64,000 nt of DNA, from the NCBI RefSeq assembly GCF_024198215.1, contig NZ_JAKCFA010000004.1, positions 124,001 to 188,000 on the forward strand, in the 5' to 3' direction. This DNA comes from Myxococcus qinghaiensis (GTDB lineage Bacteria > Myxococcota > Myxococcia > Myxococcales > Myxococcaceae). The position numbers and the translations under genes were made by a program. Below the pieces are notes generated by a model that was given only the letters and a program-made list of their open reading frames with translations, was not told the DNA's origin and searched no databases. This document shows positions 37,642 to 45,938 of the stretch, in pieces; within the stretch, counting starts at the first letter, position 1; every line of letters starts with the position of its first letter.

Positions 37642-38237
37642 ATGTCCCAAGTTTCCTACGAGCCCGGCATCACCGTCTCGGGCCTGAGCGTCGTCTCCAT
37701 CGTGGAGGCCATCCAGTCCTTCTCCGTCCTGGTGAATGCCCTCCTGGATGTGATGAAGGTCCCGGTGCGCGGCGCCGAGGTGAGCGCGCCATCGAGCCGC
37801 ACGCCTGGTACCCGCTGGAGGACTATCTCCAGGCGTACAAGAAGATCGACACCCTGCTCGGCGGTCGCGGCCTGGAGAAGGTCGGGTCGATGATTCCGAA
37901 GAACGCCGTCTTCCCGCCGGACATCACCGACATCCACAAGGCCCTGGCCTCCATCGACGTGGCCTTCCACATGAACCACCGGAAGAACGGCAGGGACATG
38001 TTCAATCCGGCCACCGGCGAGATGCTGGAGGGCATTGGCCACTACGCGTACACGCCCATTTCCGGCAAGAACGAGGGCTATGTGGTGTGTGGCAATCCCT
38101 ATCCCTGTCGGTTCGACCAGGGGCTCGTCAAGGGCATGGCCCAGCGCTTCATGCCCCACGCGACGGTGACGCACGACCCGACCCACGGCTGTCGACAGAA
38201 GGGCGCGGCGTCCTGCACCTTCGTCGTCACCTGGTAG
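37642..38237 (+). pseudogene. Sensor-like protein gene with a frameshift
   Basis: A frame opens at ATG 37642 (MSQVSYEPGITVSGLSVVSIVEAIQ...) and loses sense after EVSAPSS near 37795. The -1 frame then carries the rest (AIEPHAWYPLEDYLQAYKKID, SMIPKNAVFPPDITDIHK, ending KGAASCTFVVTW). Restoring one base near 37782 (GTG AGC to GTG GAG CGC) joins the two into one protein of about 198 residues. The CxxxGxxxCTFVVTW ending resembles the haem-NO/V4R-type sensor fold, but this is tentative. It follows the STAS gene in the same direction. It may be a true mutation, a sequencing error, or programmed. Confidence 0.7.
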
Positions 38238-38300
38238 CCAGGGCGGCTTGTGTCGTACGGCTCGCGCCCCTTCGAGGCGGAAGGGGCGCGAAAGAGGGCC

Positions 38301-38717
38301 TCAGGACAGGCGGCGCAGGGGAAGCAGCGCCCGCAGGCGCGCGTCCCGCAGGAACAGGGCGCCCCAGGCGACGATGCCCATGATGACGGGCGCGATGAAC
38401 GGGTCCGAGACGCGCACGTGTGTCGCCGTGGCGCCACCCAGGTAGCCGGTGACGAGGATGGCGCCGAGCACGGCCGTCTGGGGCACCGCGTAGAGCAGCG
38501 CGCAGAGGATTTCGACGACGCCGATGGTGAAGATGACCGACGCGGGGTAGCCGAAGCGCTCGAAGCCCTGGACGACTTCGGGCGACTGGCCCAGCTTGGA
38601 CACGGCGCTGAAGGCAAGCGCCGCGACGATGAGTCCGGAGAGGACACGGCCCAGCCAGACGGACCAGTGCGTGGAGGTGGTGGGAGTGGACGTGGCGGTG
38701 GGGGAGGTGGTCGTCAT
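38301..38717 (-). CDS. DoxX-like membrane protein
   Basis: This protein has 138 residues and four hydrophobic helices ([78 protein letters not shown]), matching the DoxX_2 family. The start at 38717 is chosen over the open upstream frame, which would run into the HxlR gene. It is divergent from the HxlR regulator, the classic arrangement in which HxlR represses or activates a DoxX or reductase gene in response to electrophiles. Confidence 0.88.
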   Translation of the reverse strand: MTTTSPTATSTPTTSTHWSVWLGRVLSGLIVAALAFSAVSKLGQSPEVVQGFERFGYPASVIFTIGVVEILCALLYAVPQTAVLGAILVTGYLGGATATHVRVSDPFIAPVIMGIVAWGALFLRDARLRALLPLRRLS

Positions 38718-38759
38718 GGGGATGTCCCTGAAAGGGGAGTGGGTTCCGAAAGGGGCGTC

Positions 38760-38776
38760 GGTTACAACTCGTAACC
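38760..38776. promoter_or_regulatory. Candidate HxlR operator (GGTTAC-N5-GTAACC)
   Basis: The sequence GGTTACAACTCGTAACC is a perfect 6-5-6 inverted repeat in the 106-bp gap between the DoxX gene and the HxlR regulator. It lies about 45 bp from each start. HxlR-family proteins are known to bind inverted repeats of this GTTAC/GTAAC type. It probably controls both genes. Confidence 0.75.
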
Positions 38777-38823
38777 GGCCTACCACTAACGGGCCCCGGA
38801 TTTCCCCACAAGGAGGCACATCC

Positions 38824-39252
38824 ATGTCACCAGGGTCCCCCAAGCCCGTGGAGCCCGCCCCGAGGCCCGACCCGAGGTCGGAGCCCTGCCTGGCCGTCCG
38901 GGATGTCCTCACCCGGGTGGGCGACAAGTGGAGCGTCCAGGTGGTGGGCAGCCTGGGGGACGGGCCGCTGCGCTTCAGCGACTTGAAGCGGGCCATCGAG
39001 GGCATCTCCCAGCGCATGCTGACGCTCACCGTGCGCGGCCTGGAGCGCGACGGGCTCATCACCCGCACCGTCCACCCCACGGTGCCGCCTCGGGTGGAGT
39101 ACGCCCTGACGCCGCTCGGCCGGACGCTGCTGGGGCCCGTCCAGGTGTTGGGCCAGTGGGCCGTCCAGCACCGCGAACAAATCCAGGCGTCGCGCGGCAG
39201 CTACGACGCGCGCCCGGAGCCCACGCCCTTCTCCGTGGCGCGCAAGAAGTAG
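38824..39252 (+). CDS. HxlR-family transcriptional regulator
   Basis: The protein is 142 residues long, with AAGGAGGC before the ATG at 38824. The winged-helix HxlR domain covers ~20-120 ([58 protein letters not shown]). The Cys in [10 protein letters not shown] is the position that senses aldehydes or quinones in HypR and YodB type members. It is divergent from the DoxX gene with a palindromic operator between. Other frame extensions upstream would overlap the DoxX gene and are rejected. Confidence 0.93.
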   Translation: MSPGSPKPVEPAPRPDPRSEPCLAVRDVLTRVGDKWSVQVVGSLGDGPLRFSDLKRAIEGISQRMLTLTVRGLERDGLITRTVHPTVPPRVEYALTPLGRTLLGPVQVLGQWAVQHREQIQASRGSYDARPEPTPFSVARKK

Positions 39253-39257
39253 CGTGC

Positions 39258-40619
39258 TCAGTCGAACATGGCCCGGAGCGCGTCACCCAGCGTCTCCACG
39301 CCCACCACCTTCAGCTTGGTGCCCTCCAGGCGGCGGGCGCTGCCCGCGGGCATCACCACGCGCTGGAAGCCCATCTTCGCGGCCTCCACCAGCCGGGGCT
39401 CCATCTGCCCCACCGCGCGCACCTCGCCCGCCAGGCCCACTTCTCCCAGCACCAGCGTGTGCGGGTCCAACGGCCGGTTCTGGAGGCTGCTCACCAGCGC
39501 GGCGCAGACGGCCAAATCGCACGCGGGCTCGTTGAGCTGCATGCCGCCCGCCACGTTGACGAAGAGGTCGCAGCCCACCAGCGGAATCTCCTCCTTCTTC
39601 TCCAGCACCGCGGCCAGCAGCGCCACCCGGTTGCCGTCCACGCCGATGGCGGTGCGCCGCGCGGTGCCGTAGCCCGTGGGCGCCACCAGCGCCTGCACCT
39701 CCACCAGCAGGGGGCGGGTGCCGTTGAGCGTGCTGGTGACGACGCTGCCGGACTTGCCCACGGGGCGCTCGGACAGGAAGAGGGCGGACGGGTCCGACAC
39801 TTCCACCAGCCCCGCGCCCTTCATCTCGAAGACGCCAATCTCGTTGGTGGAGCCGAAGCGGTTCTTGTGCGCGCGCAGGATTCGGAAGGGGTGGCCGCGC
39901 TCGCCCTCGAAGTAGAGGACGGTGTCCACCATGTGCTCCAGCACGCGGGGGCCGGCGATGGAGCCTTCCTTCGTCACGTGGCCCACGATGAACGTCGGCA
40001 CGCCCGTGCGCTTGGCGTAGGCCATCAGCCGACCGGCGACTTCGCGCACCTGGGTGATGCTGCCCGGCGCGTTGCCCAGCTCCGGCAGGTACATGGTCTG
40101 GATGGAGTCCACCACGAGCGCCTGGGGCCTGAGCGCCTCGGTGGCCGCCAGCACCCGGTCCGCGTCCGTCTCCGCGAACAGGTGGATGGCGTCTGCCTCC
40201 ACGCGCAGCCGCTCCGCGCGCATCTTCGTCTGGCGCAGGCTCTCTTCACCTGACACGTAGAGCACGGGGCCATGGCGGGCCAGCCTGTCCAGCGCGGCCA
40301 GCAGCAGCGTGGACTTGCCGATGCCCGGGTCTCCGCCCAGGAGCACCAGGGAGCCGCTCACCACGCCCCCGCCCAGCACGCGGTCGAACTCGGCGATGCC
40401 GGTGCGGCGACGCACCTCCGTCTCGCCGGTGACCTCCTTGAGCAGCACGGGCTTCGCCGCGCCACCAGAGGCTCCCCACGCGGGGCGCTTCTCGTCCTGC
40501 TTCGCCCCGGCCTCCTCGAGCAGCGAGCTCCACGCGCCGCAGTCCGGGCACTTCCCCAGCCACTTCGCCGTCTGATACCCGCAAGCCTGGCAGGTGTAGT
40601 GCGTCTTCGCCTTCGCCAT
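39258..40619 (-). CDS. radA: DNA repair protein RadA
   Basis: The 453 residues are the normal length. The start at 40619 gives MAKAKTHYTCQACGYQ, with the four-Cys zinc finger (CQACG...CPDCG). Next come a RecA-like ATPase with Walker A GGDPGIGKST, the RadA-specific KNRFGSTNEIGVFEM motif, and a Lon-protease-like C-terminal domain (GDRVALLAAVLEKKEEIPL). RadA is a helicase that moves branched DNA during recombination and repair. It converges on the HxlR gene with a 5-bp gap. Confidence 0.97.
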   Translation of the reverse strand: MAKAKTHYTCQACGYQTAKWLGKCPDCGAWSSLLEEAGAKQDEKRPAWGASGGAAKPVLLKEVTGETEVRRRTGIAEFDRVLGGGVVSGSLVLLGGDPGIGKSTLLLAALDRLARHGPVLYVSGEESLRQTKMRAERLRVEADAIHLFAETDADRVLAATEALRPQALVVDSIQTMYLPELGNAPGSITQVREVAGRLMAYAKRTGVPTFIVGHVTKEGSIAGPRVLEHMVDTVLYFEGERGHPFRILRAHKNRFGSTNEIGVFEMKGAGLVEVSDPSALFLSERPVGKSGSVVTSTLNGTRPLLVEVQALVAPTGYGTARRTAIGVDGNRVALLAAVLEKKEEIPLVGCDLFVNVAGGMQLNEPACDLAVCAALVSSLQNRPLDPHTLVLGEVGLAGEVRAVGQMEPRLVEAAKMGFQRVVMPAGSARRLEGTKLKVVGVETLGDALRAMFD

Positions 40620-40841
40620 GGGTGGGGTGTGTAGCGCACTACCCTGACGTTCCGGCGGGCTGTCGAGCAGGCACGACAGGTGAGCAGGCAGGCACGGTGT
40701 CAAGGTTCATGCCAGCGAGTTGTACGAAAGGGAGGGGCGACCCAGCTTCATTCCCACGGGCGGCGCGGAGACGCGCTGGCTCACAACAGCCAGGTGGGCG
40801 CCACTCCGTGCGCCCCCTTCAACACTCACAGTGAGGTCGTC

Positions 40842-41108
40842 ATGGGGATCATCGCTTTCCTGGTCATTGGCCTTCTCGCCGGTTTGATTGCTCGCGCCCT
40901 GATGCCGGGGAACCAGTCCATGGGGCTCGTCGCCACCACGCTGCTGGGCATCGTCGGCTCCTTCGTGGGCGGCTTCATCGGCTCGCTCTTCCGCAGTGAC
41001 GGCCGCGTCTTCGACCTGCACCCGACGGGTCTGCTGTTCTCCGTGCTGGGTGCCCTCGCCGTGTTGTTCCTGGTGGGGCTGGCCGGTCGACGCCGCGTCC
41101 ACGTCTGA
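40842..41108 (+). CDS. GlsB/YeaQ/YmgE family membrane protein
   Basis: The 88-residue protein starts at the ATG 40842 (GAGG upstream). Three Gly-rich helices (IIAFLVIGLLAGLIARALMPG, GLVATTLLGIVGSFVGGFIGSLF, GLLFSVLGALAVLFLVGLAGRRR) mark the GlsB family. It is closer to the classical YeaQ pattern than the copy at 32872. A strong terminator follows it. It precedes the biotin genes but is separated by that terminator. Confidence 0.92.
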   Translation: MGIIAFLVIGLLAGLIARALMPGNQSMGLVATTLLGIVGSFVGGFIGSLFRSDGRVFDLHPTGLLFSVLGALAVLFLVGLAGRRRVHV

Positions 41109-41140
41109 AGCACCCCTTCCCGATAGGGGAGGGTTCCTGG

Positions 41141-41178
41141 CCGGCGCCCCGGGTCTCCCGTGGGCGCCGGTCGTTTTT
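41141..41178 (+). terminator. Rho-independent terminator after GlsB gene
   Basis: CCGGCGCCC at 41141-41149 pairs with GGGCGCCGG at 41162-41170 over a 12-base loop and is followed by TCGTTTTTTC. This is the best intrinsic terminator in the window. It separates the GlsB gene from the biotin promoter just downstream. Confidence 0.9.
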
Positions 41179-41197
41179 TCAGAGGGAGGAAGGGAAG

Positions 41198-41229
41198 TCG
41201 TCAACCTGTCCGCGCTGAAGCGTTGACAA
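41198..41229. promoter_or_regulatory. Candidate BirA-type operator over -35 box of bioB
   Basis: TCGTCAACC at 41198-41206 and CGTTGACAA at 41221-41229 form an inverted repeat with a 14-base spacer; the reverse complement of the right half is TTGTCAACG. E. coli BirA operators have TTGTAAACC and GGTTTACAA halves with a similar wide spacer. The right half contains a perfect TTGACA (41223-41228), a consensus -35 hexamer about 50 bp before the bioB ATG, so a bound repressor would block it. No birA gene is in the window. Confidence 0.6.
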
Positions 41230-41278
41230 GTTTCGGCGGTCCGCGCAGCTTCGCGCTCCTCACGATTTCGAGGAGCCC

Positions 41279-42313
41279 ATGTCCGACACCGCCGCCGCCA
41301 GCGAGTCCTTTCACGGCCATGCCCACATCGCCGCGCCCGCGCCCGAAGGCGTCGCCGTGCGGCATGACTGGGAGCTGGCCGAGGTTCGCGCCATCTACTC
41401 CATGCCGCTGTTGGACCTGGTGCACCGCGCGCAGACGGTCCACCGCGCCGTGTTCACGGACAACAAGGTGCAGCTCTGCTCCCTGCTGTCCATCAAGACG
41501 GGCGGCTGCTCGGAGGACTGCGCGTACTGCCCGCAGGCGGCCCGCTACAAGACGGGCGTGAAGGCGGAGAAGTTGATGGCGGTGCCGGAGGTCCTGGCCG
41601 CCGCGAAGAAGGCGCGCTCCGCCGGAGCCACGCGCTTCTGCATGGGCGCCGCGTGGCGCGAGGTGAAGGACGGCGCGCAGTTCGACAGCGTGCTGGAAAT
41701 GGTGAAGGGCGTGCGCGCCATGGGCATGGAGGCGTGCGCCACGCTGGGCATGCTCACCGACAGCCAGGCGAAGCGGCTGAAGGAGGCGGGCCTGTCCGCG
41801 TACAACCACAACCTGGACACCTCGCCCGAGCACTACGGCGACATCATCTCCACCCGGCTCTACGATGATCGCCTGCGGACGCTGGGGCGCGTGCGCGAGG
41901 CGGGCATCTCCGTGTGCTGCGGCGGCATCATCGGCCTGGGCGAGTCCGTGGATGATCGCTGCAACCTGCTGCGCACGCTGGCCAACCAGGACCACCACCC
42001 GGAGTCGGTGCCCGTCAACGCGCTGGTGGCCGTGGAGGGGACGCCCCTGGCGGAGCAGCCCCGCGTGGACACGGTGGACATGGTGCGCACCATCGCCACC
42101 GCCCGCATCCTGATGCCGCAGTCCATGGTGCGCCTGTCCGCGGGCCGCCAGCAGATGAACGAAGAGGCGCAGCTGATGTGCATGATGGCGGGCGCCAACT
42201 CGCTGTTCTTCGGCGAGAAGCTGCTCACCACCGGCAACCCCGAGTACACCCAGGACATGGCCCTCTTGGAGAAGGCGGGCATCCGCCCCCTGGAGCCGAG
42301 GCAAGAGGGGTAG
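41279..42313 (+). CDS. bioB: Biotin synthase
   Basis: The 344 residues match the BioB norm. The radical SAM cluster ligands are Cys77, Cys81 and Cys84 in CSEDCAYC; the second cluster and AdoMet regions are present ([30 protein letters not shown]). BioB inserts sulphur into dethiobiotin in the last step of biotin synthesis. GAGGAG precedes the ATG. It leads a likely bioB-bioF-bioD transcript: bioF starts 12 bp after its stop. Control is probably by the BirA-like site upstream. Confidence 0.97.
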   Translation: MSDTAAASESFHGHAHIAAPAPEGVAVRHDWELAEVRAIYSMPLLDLVHRAQTVHRAVFTDNKVQLCSLLSIKTGGCSEDCAYCPQAARYKTGVKAEKLMAVPEVLAAAKKARSAGATRFCMGAAWREVKDGAQFDSVLEMVKGVRAMGMEACATLGMLTDSQAKRLKEAGLSAYNHNLDTSPEHYGDIISTRLYDDRLRTLGRVREAGISVCCGGIIGLGESVDDRCNLLRTLANQDHHPESVPVNALVAVEGTPLAEQPRVDTVDMVRTIATARILMPQSMVRLSAGRQQMNEEAQLMCMMAGANSLFFGEKLLTTGNPEYTQDMALLEKAGIRPLEPRQEG

Positions 42314-42324
42314 GGCGGCGCTCC

Positions 42325-43533
42325 GTGAGTGAGGTGAAGCAGGCGGCTCCGGTGTTGGACGAGGTGGCCTCCACCTGGGCCCGGGAGGACCTGGCGGCGC
42401 TCCAGGCGCGTGGCTTGCGTCGGTACCTGGAGCCGTTGGACTCGCCGCAGGGGCCGGTGGTGCGGGTGGGTGGCGAACTGCTCGTCAACTTCTCGTCGAA
42501 CGACTACCTGGGGCTGGCGGCCTCCGCTTCCGTGAGGGCCGCCGCCGTCGCCGCGGTGGAGCGCTACGGGCTGGGCACCGGGGCCAGCCGGCTGGTGGTG
42601 GGTGACACCACCGTGCATCACCGGCTGGAGGCGCGGCTGGCGGCCTTCGAGCGGGCCGAGGCCGTGCTGCTCTTCAACAGCGGCTATGCGGCGAACACCG
42701 GCATCCTTCCCGCGCTGGTGGGGCCGGGAGACGCGGTGTTCTCCGATGCGCTCAACCACGCCTCGCTGGTGGATGGCTGCCGGCTGTCGCGAGCGCGTGT
42801 CGTCGTCTACCCGCACGCGGATGTGGAGGCGCTGACGAAGGCGCTGGCGGAGACGCCCGCGCGGCGCAAGCTCGTCGTCACGGACACGGTGTTCTCCATG
42901 GATGGGGACGTGGCGCCGCTGCGCGAGATTGTCGAGGCATGTCGGGCGCACGGGGCCGCGCTGATGGTGGACGAGGCGCATGCCACCGGGGTGCTGGGCG
43001 CGCGGGGCGCGGGGCTGTGCGAGGAGCTGGGGCTGGAGGACCAGGTCGACCTGCGCATGGGCACGCTCAGCAAGGCGCTGGGAGGGCAGGGCGCTTACGT
43101 GGCGACGTCGCGCGTGGTGGCGGACCTGCTCATCAGCCGGGCGCGGCCGTTCATCTATTCCACGGCGCTGCCGGCGGCGATGTGCGCGGCGGCGGAGGCC
43201 GCGGTGGAGGCCGTGGAGAAGGACCCGGCGCTCCGCGAGCGGCTGTGGCGCAACATCCGGCGCTTCTCGGACGGGCTGCGTGCCATGGGGCTGCGCGCGG
43301 AGCCTCGCAGCGCGGTGTTCCCGGTGGTGCTTGGCGGGCCCGAGAGAGCGATGGAGGCCGCGAGGAAGCTGCGCGAGGCGGGGGTGCTGGTGAAGGCCAT
43401 CCGCCCGCCCACGGTGCCCGAGGGGACGAGCCGGCTGCGCTTCTGTCTGTCGGCCGAGCACATCCTGGGCCATGTGGACCTGGCGCTGGAGTCGCTGCGC
43501 CACGTGGGAGTGCACGAGCGTGGCGAGGAGTAG
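42325..43533 (+). CDS. bioF: 8-amino-7-oxononanoate synthase
   Basis: This is a PLP enzyme of 402 residues. It starts at the GTG 42325, 12 bp after bioB; the ORF continues upstream inside bioB in another frame, which is not real. The motifs are clear: [21 protein letters not shown] and the PLP lysine Lys250 in [10 protein letters not shown]. It condenses pimeloyl-ACP (or CoA) with alanine to give KAPA. bioA, the next enzyme of the pathway, is not in the window. Confidence 0.94.
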   Translation: MSEVKQAAPVLDEVASTWAREDLAALQARGLRRYLEPLDSPQGPVVRVGGELLVNFSSNDYLGLAASASVRAAAVAAVERYGLGTGASRLVVGDTTVHHRLEARLAAFERAEAVLLFNSGYAANTGILPALVGPGDAVFSDALNHASLVDGCRLSRARVVVYPHADVEALTKALAETPARRKLVVTDTVFSMDGDVAPLREIVEACRAHGAALMVDEAHATGVLGARGAGLCEELGLEDQVDLRMGTLSKALGGQGAYVATSRVVADLLISRARPFIYSTALPAAMCAAAEAAVEAVEKDPALRERLWRNIRRFSDGLRAMGLRAEPRSAVFPVVLGGPERAMEAARKLREAGVLVKAIRPPTVPEGTSRLRFCLSAEHILGHVDLALESLRHVGVHERGEE

Positions 43534-43676
43534 GTCCGCGGAGGCTCGTGCTGGTGGAGTCGCCGCGCCACCTGGAGAGTGCACCAGGGGGCGAGGAGCA
43601 GGTCCTCCCGTCACGCGCACCGGTGACCGTTGCACCACACCGCTCGTCGGTCGCTGATCCAAGAACGGAGCACGTC

Positions 43677-44351
43677 ATGTCCAAGCCGTTCCAGATTTTC
43701 GTCACCGGTACCGACACGGGCGTCGGCAAGACGCAGACGTCGCGGGCCCTGCTGTCCCTCCTCGTCGACGCGGGCCTCGGCCCCGAGGGCTTCAAGCCCT
43801 ACGAGAGCGGCTGTGCCTCCCTGAAGGCCCCCTCCGATGCGCTCACGCTGCGCGAGGCCGCGCGGAGCACGCTCCCCCTGGACGTCCTCTGTCCCCACCG
43901 CTTCCGCGCCCCCGTTGCGCCAGGCGTGGCCGCCGCGCGCCTGGGCCGGGAGCCGGACTGGAACGTCACCCTGGCCGCCTGGGCGCGCCTGAAGCACGGG
44001 CCCGCTGTGGTGGAGGGGGCGGGCGGCCTCTTCGTCCCGCTCGACTCCCGTCACGACGTCATCGACCTCATCCAGGCCCTGCGCCTGCCGGTGCTGCTGG
44101 TGGCACGCGCCGGGTTGGGCACGCTCAACCACACCGCGCTGTCGCTCCAGGCGCTTGAAGCCCGCCGCATTCCCGTGCGCGCGGTGCTGCTGTCTCGCGG
44201 TTCCCAAGAACGGGACGCTTCCGAGCGCGACAACCGCGCGCTGCTGGAGGCGCGGCACTCGGTTCCGGTGCTCGGCCCGGTGCCGTTCGAGGCCGACGCA
44301 CGACGCCGGCACGCCGCGTTCCGCCGCGCCCTGCGCCCTCTGGTGCCGTGA
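43677..44351 (+). CDS. bioD: Dethiobiotin synthetase
   Basis: The 224 residues fit the family. The P-loop is FVTGTDTGVGKTQTS, followed by GFKPYESG and VEGAGGLFVPL. BioD closes the ureido ring of dethiobiotin using ATP and CO2. It lies 143 bp after bioF with the ATG at 43677, in a gap without a recognisable gene, so it may have its own promoter as well as read-through. The ORF extends far upstream through bioF in another frame, which is a shadow. Confidence 0.94.
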   Translation: MSKPFQIFVTGTDTGVGKTQTSRALLSLLVDAGLGPEGFKPYESGCASLKAPSDALTLREAARSTLPLDVLCPHRFRAPVAPGVAAARLGREPDWNVTLAAWARLKHGPAVVEGAGGLFVPLDSRHDVIDLIQALRLPVLLVARAGLGTLNHTALSLQALEARRIPVRAVLLSRGSQERDASERDNRALLEARHSVPVLGPVPFEADARRRHAAFRRALRPLVP

Positions 44352-44355
44352 GCGC

Positions 44356-44377
44356 GGAGGCCGAGAATTCGGCCTCC
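44356..44377 (+). terminator. Strong hairpin after bioD
   Basis: GGAGGCCGA at 44356-44364 pairs with TCGGCCTCC at 44369-44377 over a 4-base loop, starting 4 bp after the bioD stop. There is no T-run directly after, so it is either a Rho-assisted terminator or an RNA-stabilising hairpin at the end of the biotin transcript. Confidence 0.5.
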
Positions 44378-44482
44378 CGCGCGTTCCGCCTTCCCCGCGA
44401 GTGCTACAGGTCGCGCAAGTTTTCGGGTGACGCGGCAGTGAATTGGACGCGCCGTTTTTTCCGCGCGAGAACGCCTTCACGA

Positions 44483-44761
44483 ATGGCGGACATCATCGAC
44501 CTCACGTTCCTCGCGGACGTCCGACGCTTCTTCCACAAGCTCCTCGACCAGAGAGGGTTGTCCTACTTCCTCCAGAAGGACGGGGCCCGGCTGTTCCACA
44601 TCGAGCCTACGAAGGTAGAGCTCGTCCTCCGCACCGCCCTGCGAGCCAGGGACCCGGAGCTTCCCAGGCCTCATGACAAGGCCATTGAACATTGCAGGAA
44701 GGAAGTGCGCCGCGAGCTCATCCGCCGCGTCGCCAACGCCATGCTCCAGACGGGGCTGTGA
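44483..44761 (+). CDS. Unknown 92-residue protein
   Basis: The 92-residue protein starts at the ATG 44483. It has no signal peptide or membrane helix; it is helical with many charged residues (FLADVRRFFHKLLDQRGL, HDKAIEHCRKEVRRELIRRVANAMLQTGL). I do not recognise it. It overlaps the next aminotransferase gene by GTGA, so they are translationally coupled. It lies after the bioD hairpin, which suggests a new transcript. Confidence 0.75.
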   Translation: MADIIDLTFLADVRRFFHKLLDQRGLSYFLQKDGARLFHIEPTKVELVLRTALRARDPELPRPHDKAIEHCRKEVRRELIRRVANAMLQTGL

Positions 44762-45924
44762 GTCGCTTCTCCTTCCGCACCGACTTCTCCCGCACCCCCA
44801 ATCCCCTGGCGGAGGCGCTCGCTCGACACCGCGGCCTCTCTCCGCTGGACCTCACCGTTTCAAACCCCACCCGCGTGGGGCTCCCGGCGCCCGACGCCGG
44901 ACTGCTCCACCCTCCCGGCGCGCTGGACTACGCGCCGGAAGCGCTCGGCCTCCCCTCGGCTCGCGAGGCGGTGGCCGCACACCTCTCCTCCCGGGGGCCT
45001 GTCATCTCCCCCGGGCACCTGGTGCTGTCCGCCAGCACCAGTGAGTCGTACGGCTGGCTCTTCAAGCTCTTGTGCGAGCCCGGTGACGATGTCCTCGTCC
45101 CGGCCCCCTGCTACCCCCTCTTCGAGCACCTGGCCCGCCTGGAGGGCGTCGGCACGCGTCCGTACCGCCTGCCGCTGGCGCACGGCTTCGGCCTGGACGC
45201 GGGCGCCGTGGAGGCCGCGCTCGGTCCGCGCACCCGCGCCGTGCTCGTCGTCAATCCCGGCAACCCCACCGGCCACTTCCTGCACGAAGGAGAGCTGGCC
45301 GCGCTCGCGGACGTCTGCGCGCGCCACGGCCTGGCCCTCCTCTGCGACGAGGTGTTCTCCGACTACGGCTGGGACTCAGCGCCTCACCGCGTGGCCAGCG
45401 TGGCGGGGCGGAAGCTGCCCATGCTCACCTTCAGCCTCTCCGGCCTCTCCAAGGTCGCGGGCCTGCCTGGCCTGAAGCTGGGCTGGACTCACGTGGGAGG
45501 CCCCGCCGCCGCGCGTGACGAGGCCCTGGCGCGCCTGGAGTGGGTGGCGGACACGTACCTGTCCGTGGGCACGCCCGTACAGCTCGCCCTGCCCGCGCTG
45601 CTCGCGCACGCCCCCCGCTTCCAGGAGGCCCTGCTGGAGCGCGTGAGGGACAACCGCCGCCGCCTCGTCGCCGCGCGTCCTCCGGGCGCACCGTGGGACG
45701 TCGTCCCGGCGCAGGGTGGGTGGAGCGCGGTGCTGCGGATTCCGAGGGCGCCGGGTGAGGAGGCGACGTGCCTTGCGCTCCTGGACGCGGGCGTGCTCGC
45801 GCAGCCCGGCTACTTCTACGACTTCGACTCGGGGGCGTTCCTGGTGCTGTCCCTCCTGCCGCCGCCCGAGGTGTTCTCCGCCGCCCTGGCCCCGCTCACG
45901 CGGGTGCTGGGGGCGGCGGAGTAG
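44758..45924 (+). CDS. Class I/II PLP-dependent aminotransferase
   Basis: The protein is 388 residues long and begins at the GTG 44758 that overlaps the previous stop. Fold type I blocks are present: SNPTRVGLP, APCYPLFEHLARLEGV, NPGNPTGHF, CDEVFSDYGW and the PLP Lys in SLSGLSKVAGLPGLKLGW. It moves amino groups between an amino acid and a keto acid, but the substrate is unknown. It is not a class III enzyme, so it is unlikely to be the missing BioA. Confidence 0.92.
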   Translation: MSRFSFRTDFSRTPNPLAEALARHRGLSPLDLTVSNPTRVGLPAPDAGLLHPPGALDYAPEALGLPSAREAVAAHLSSRGPVISPGHLVLSASTSESYGWLFKLLCEPGDDVLVPAPCYPLFEHLARLEGVGTRPYRLPLAHGFGLDAGAVEAALGPRTRAVLVVNPGNPTGHFLHEGELAALADVCARHGLALLCDEVFSDYGWDSAPHRVASVAGRKLPMLTFSLSGLSKVAGLPGLKLGWTHVGGPAAARDEALARLEWVADTYLSVGTPVQLALPALLAHAPRFQEALLERVRDNRRRLVAARPPGAPWDVVPAQGGWSAVLRIPRAPGEEATCLALLDAGVLAQPGYFYDFDSGAFLVLSLLPPPEVFSAALAPLTRVLGAAE

Positions 45925-45938
45925 CGCTCAACCGAGGC

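Noticed and set aside
44758..45924. Aminotransferase as the missing BioA
   Set aside because: It has class I/II motifs, while BioA is class III; the order after bioD is suggestive but not enough.
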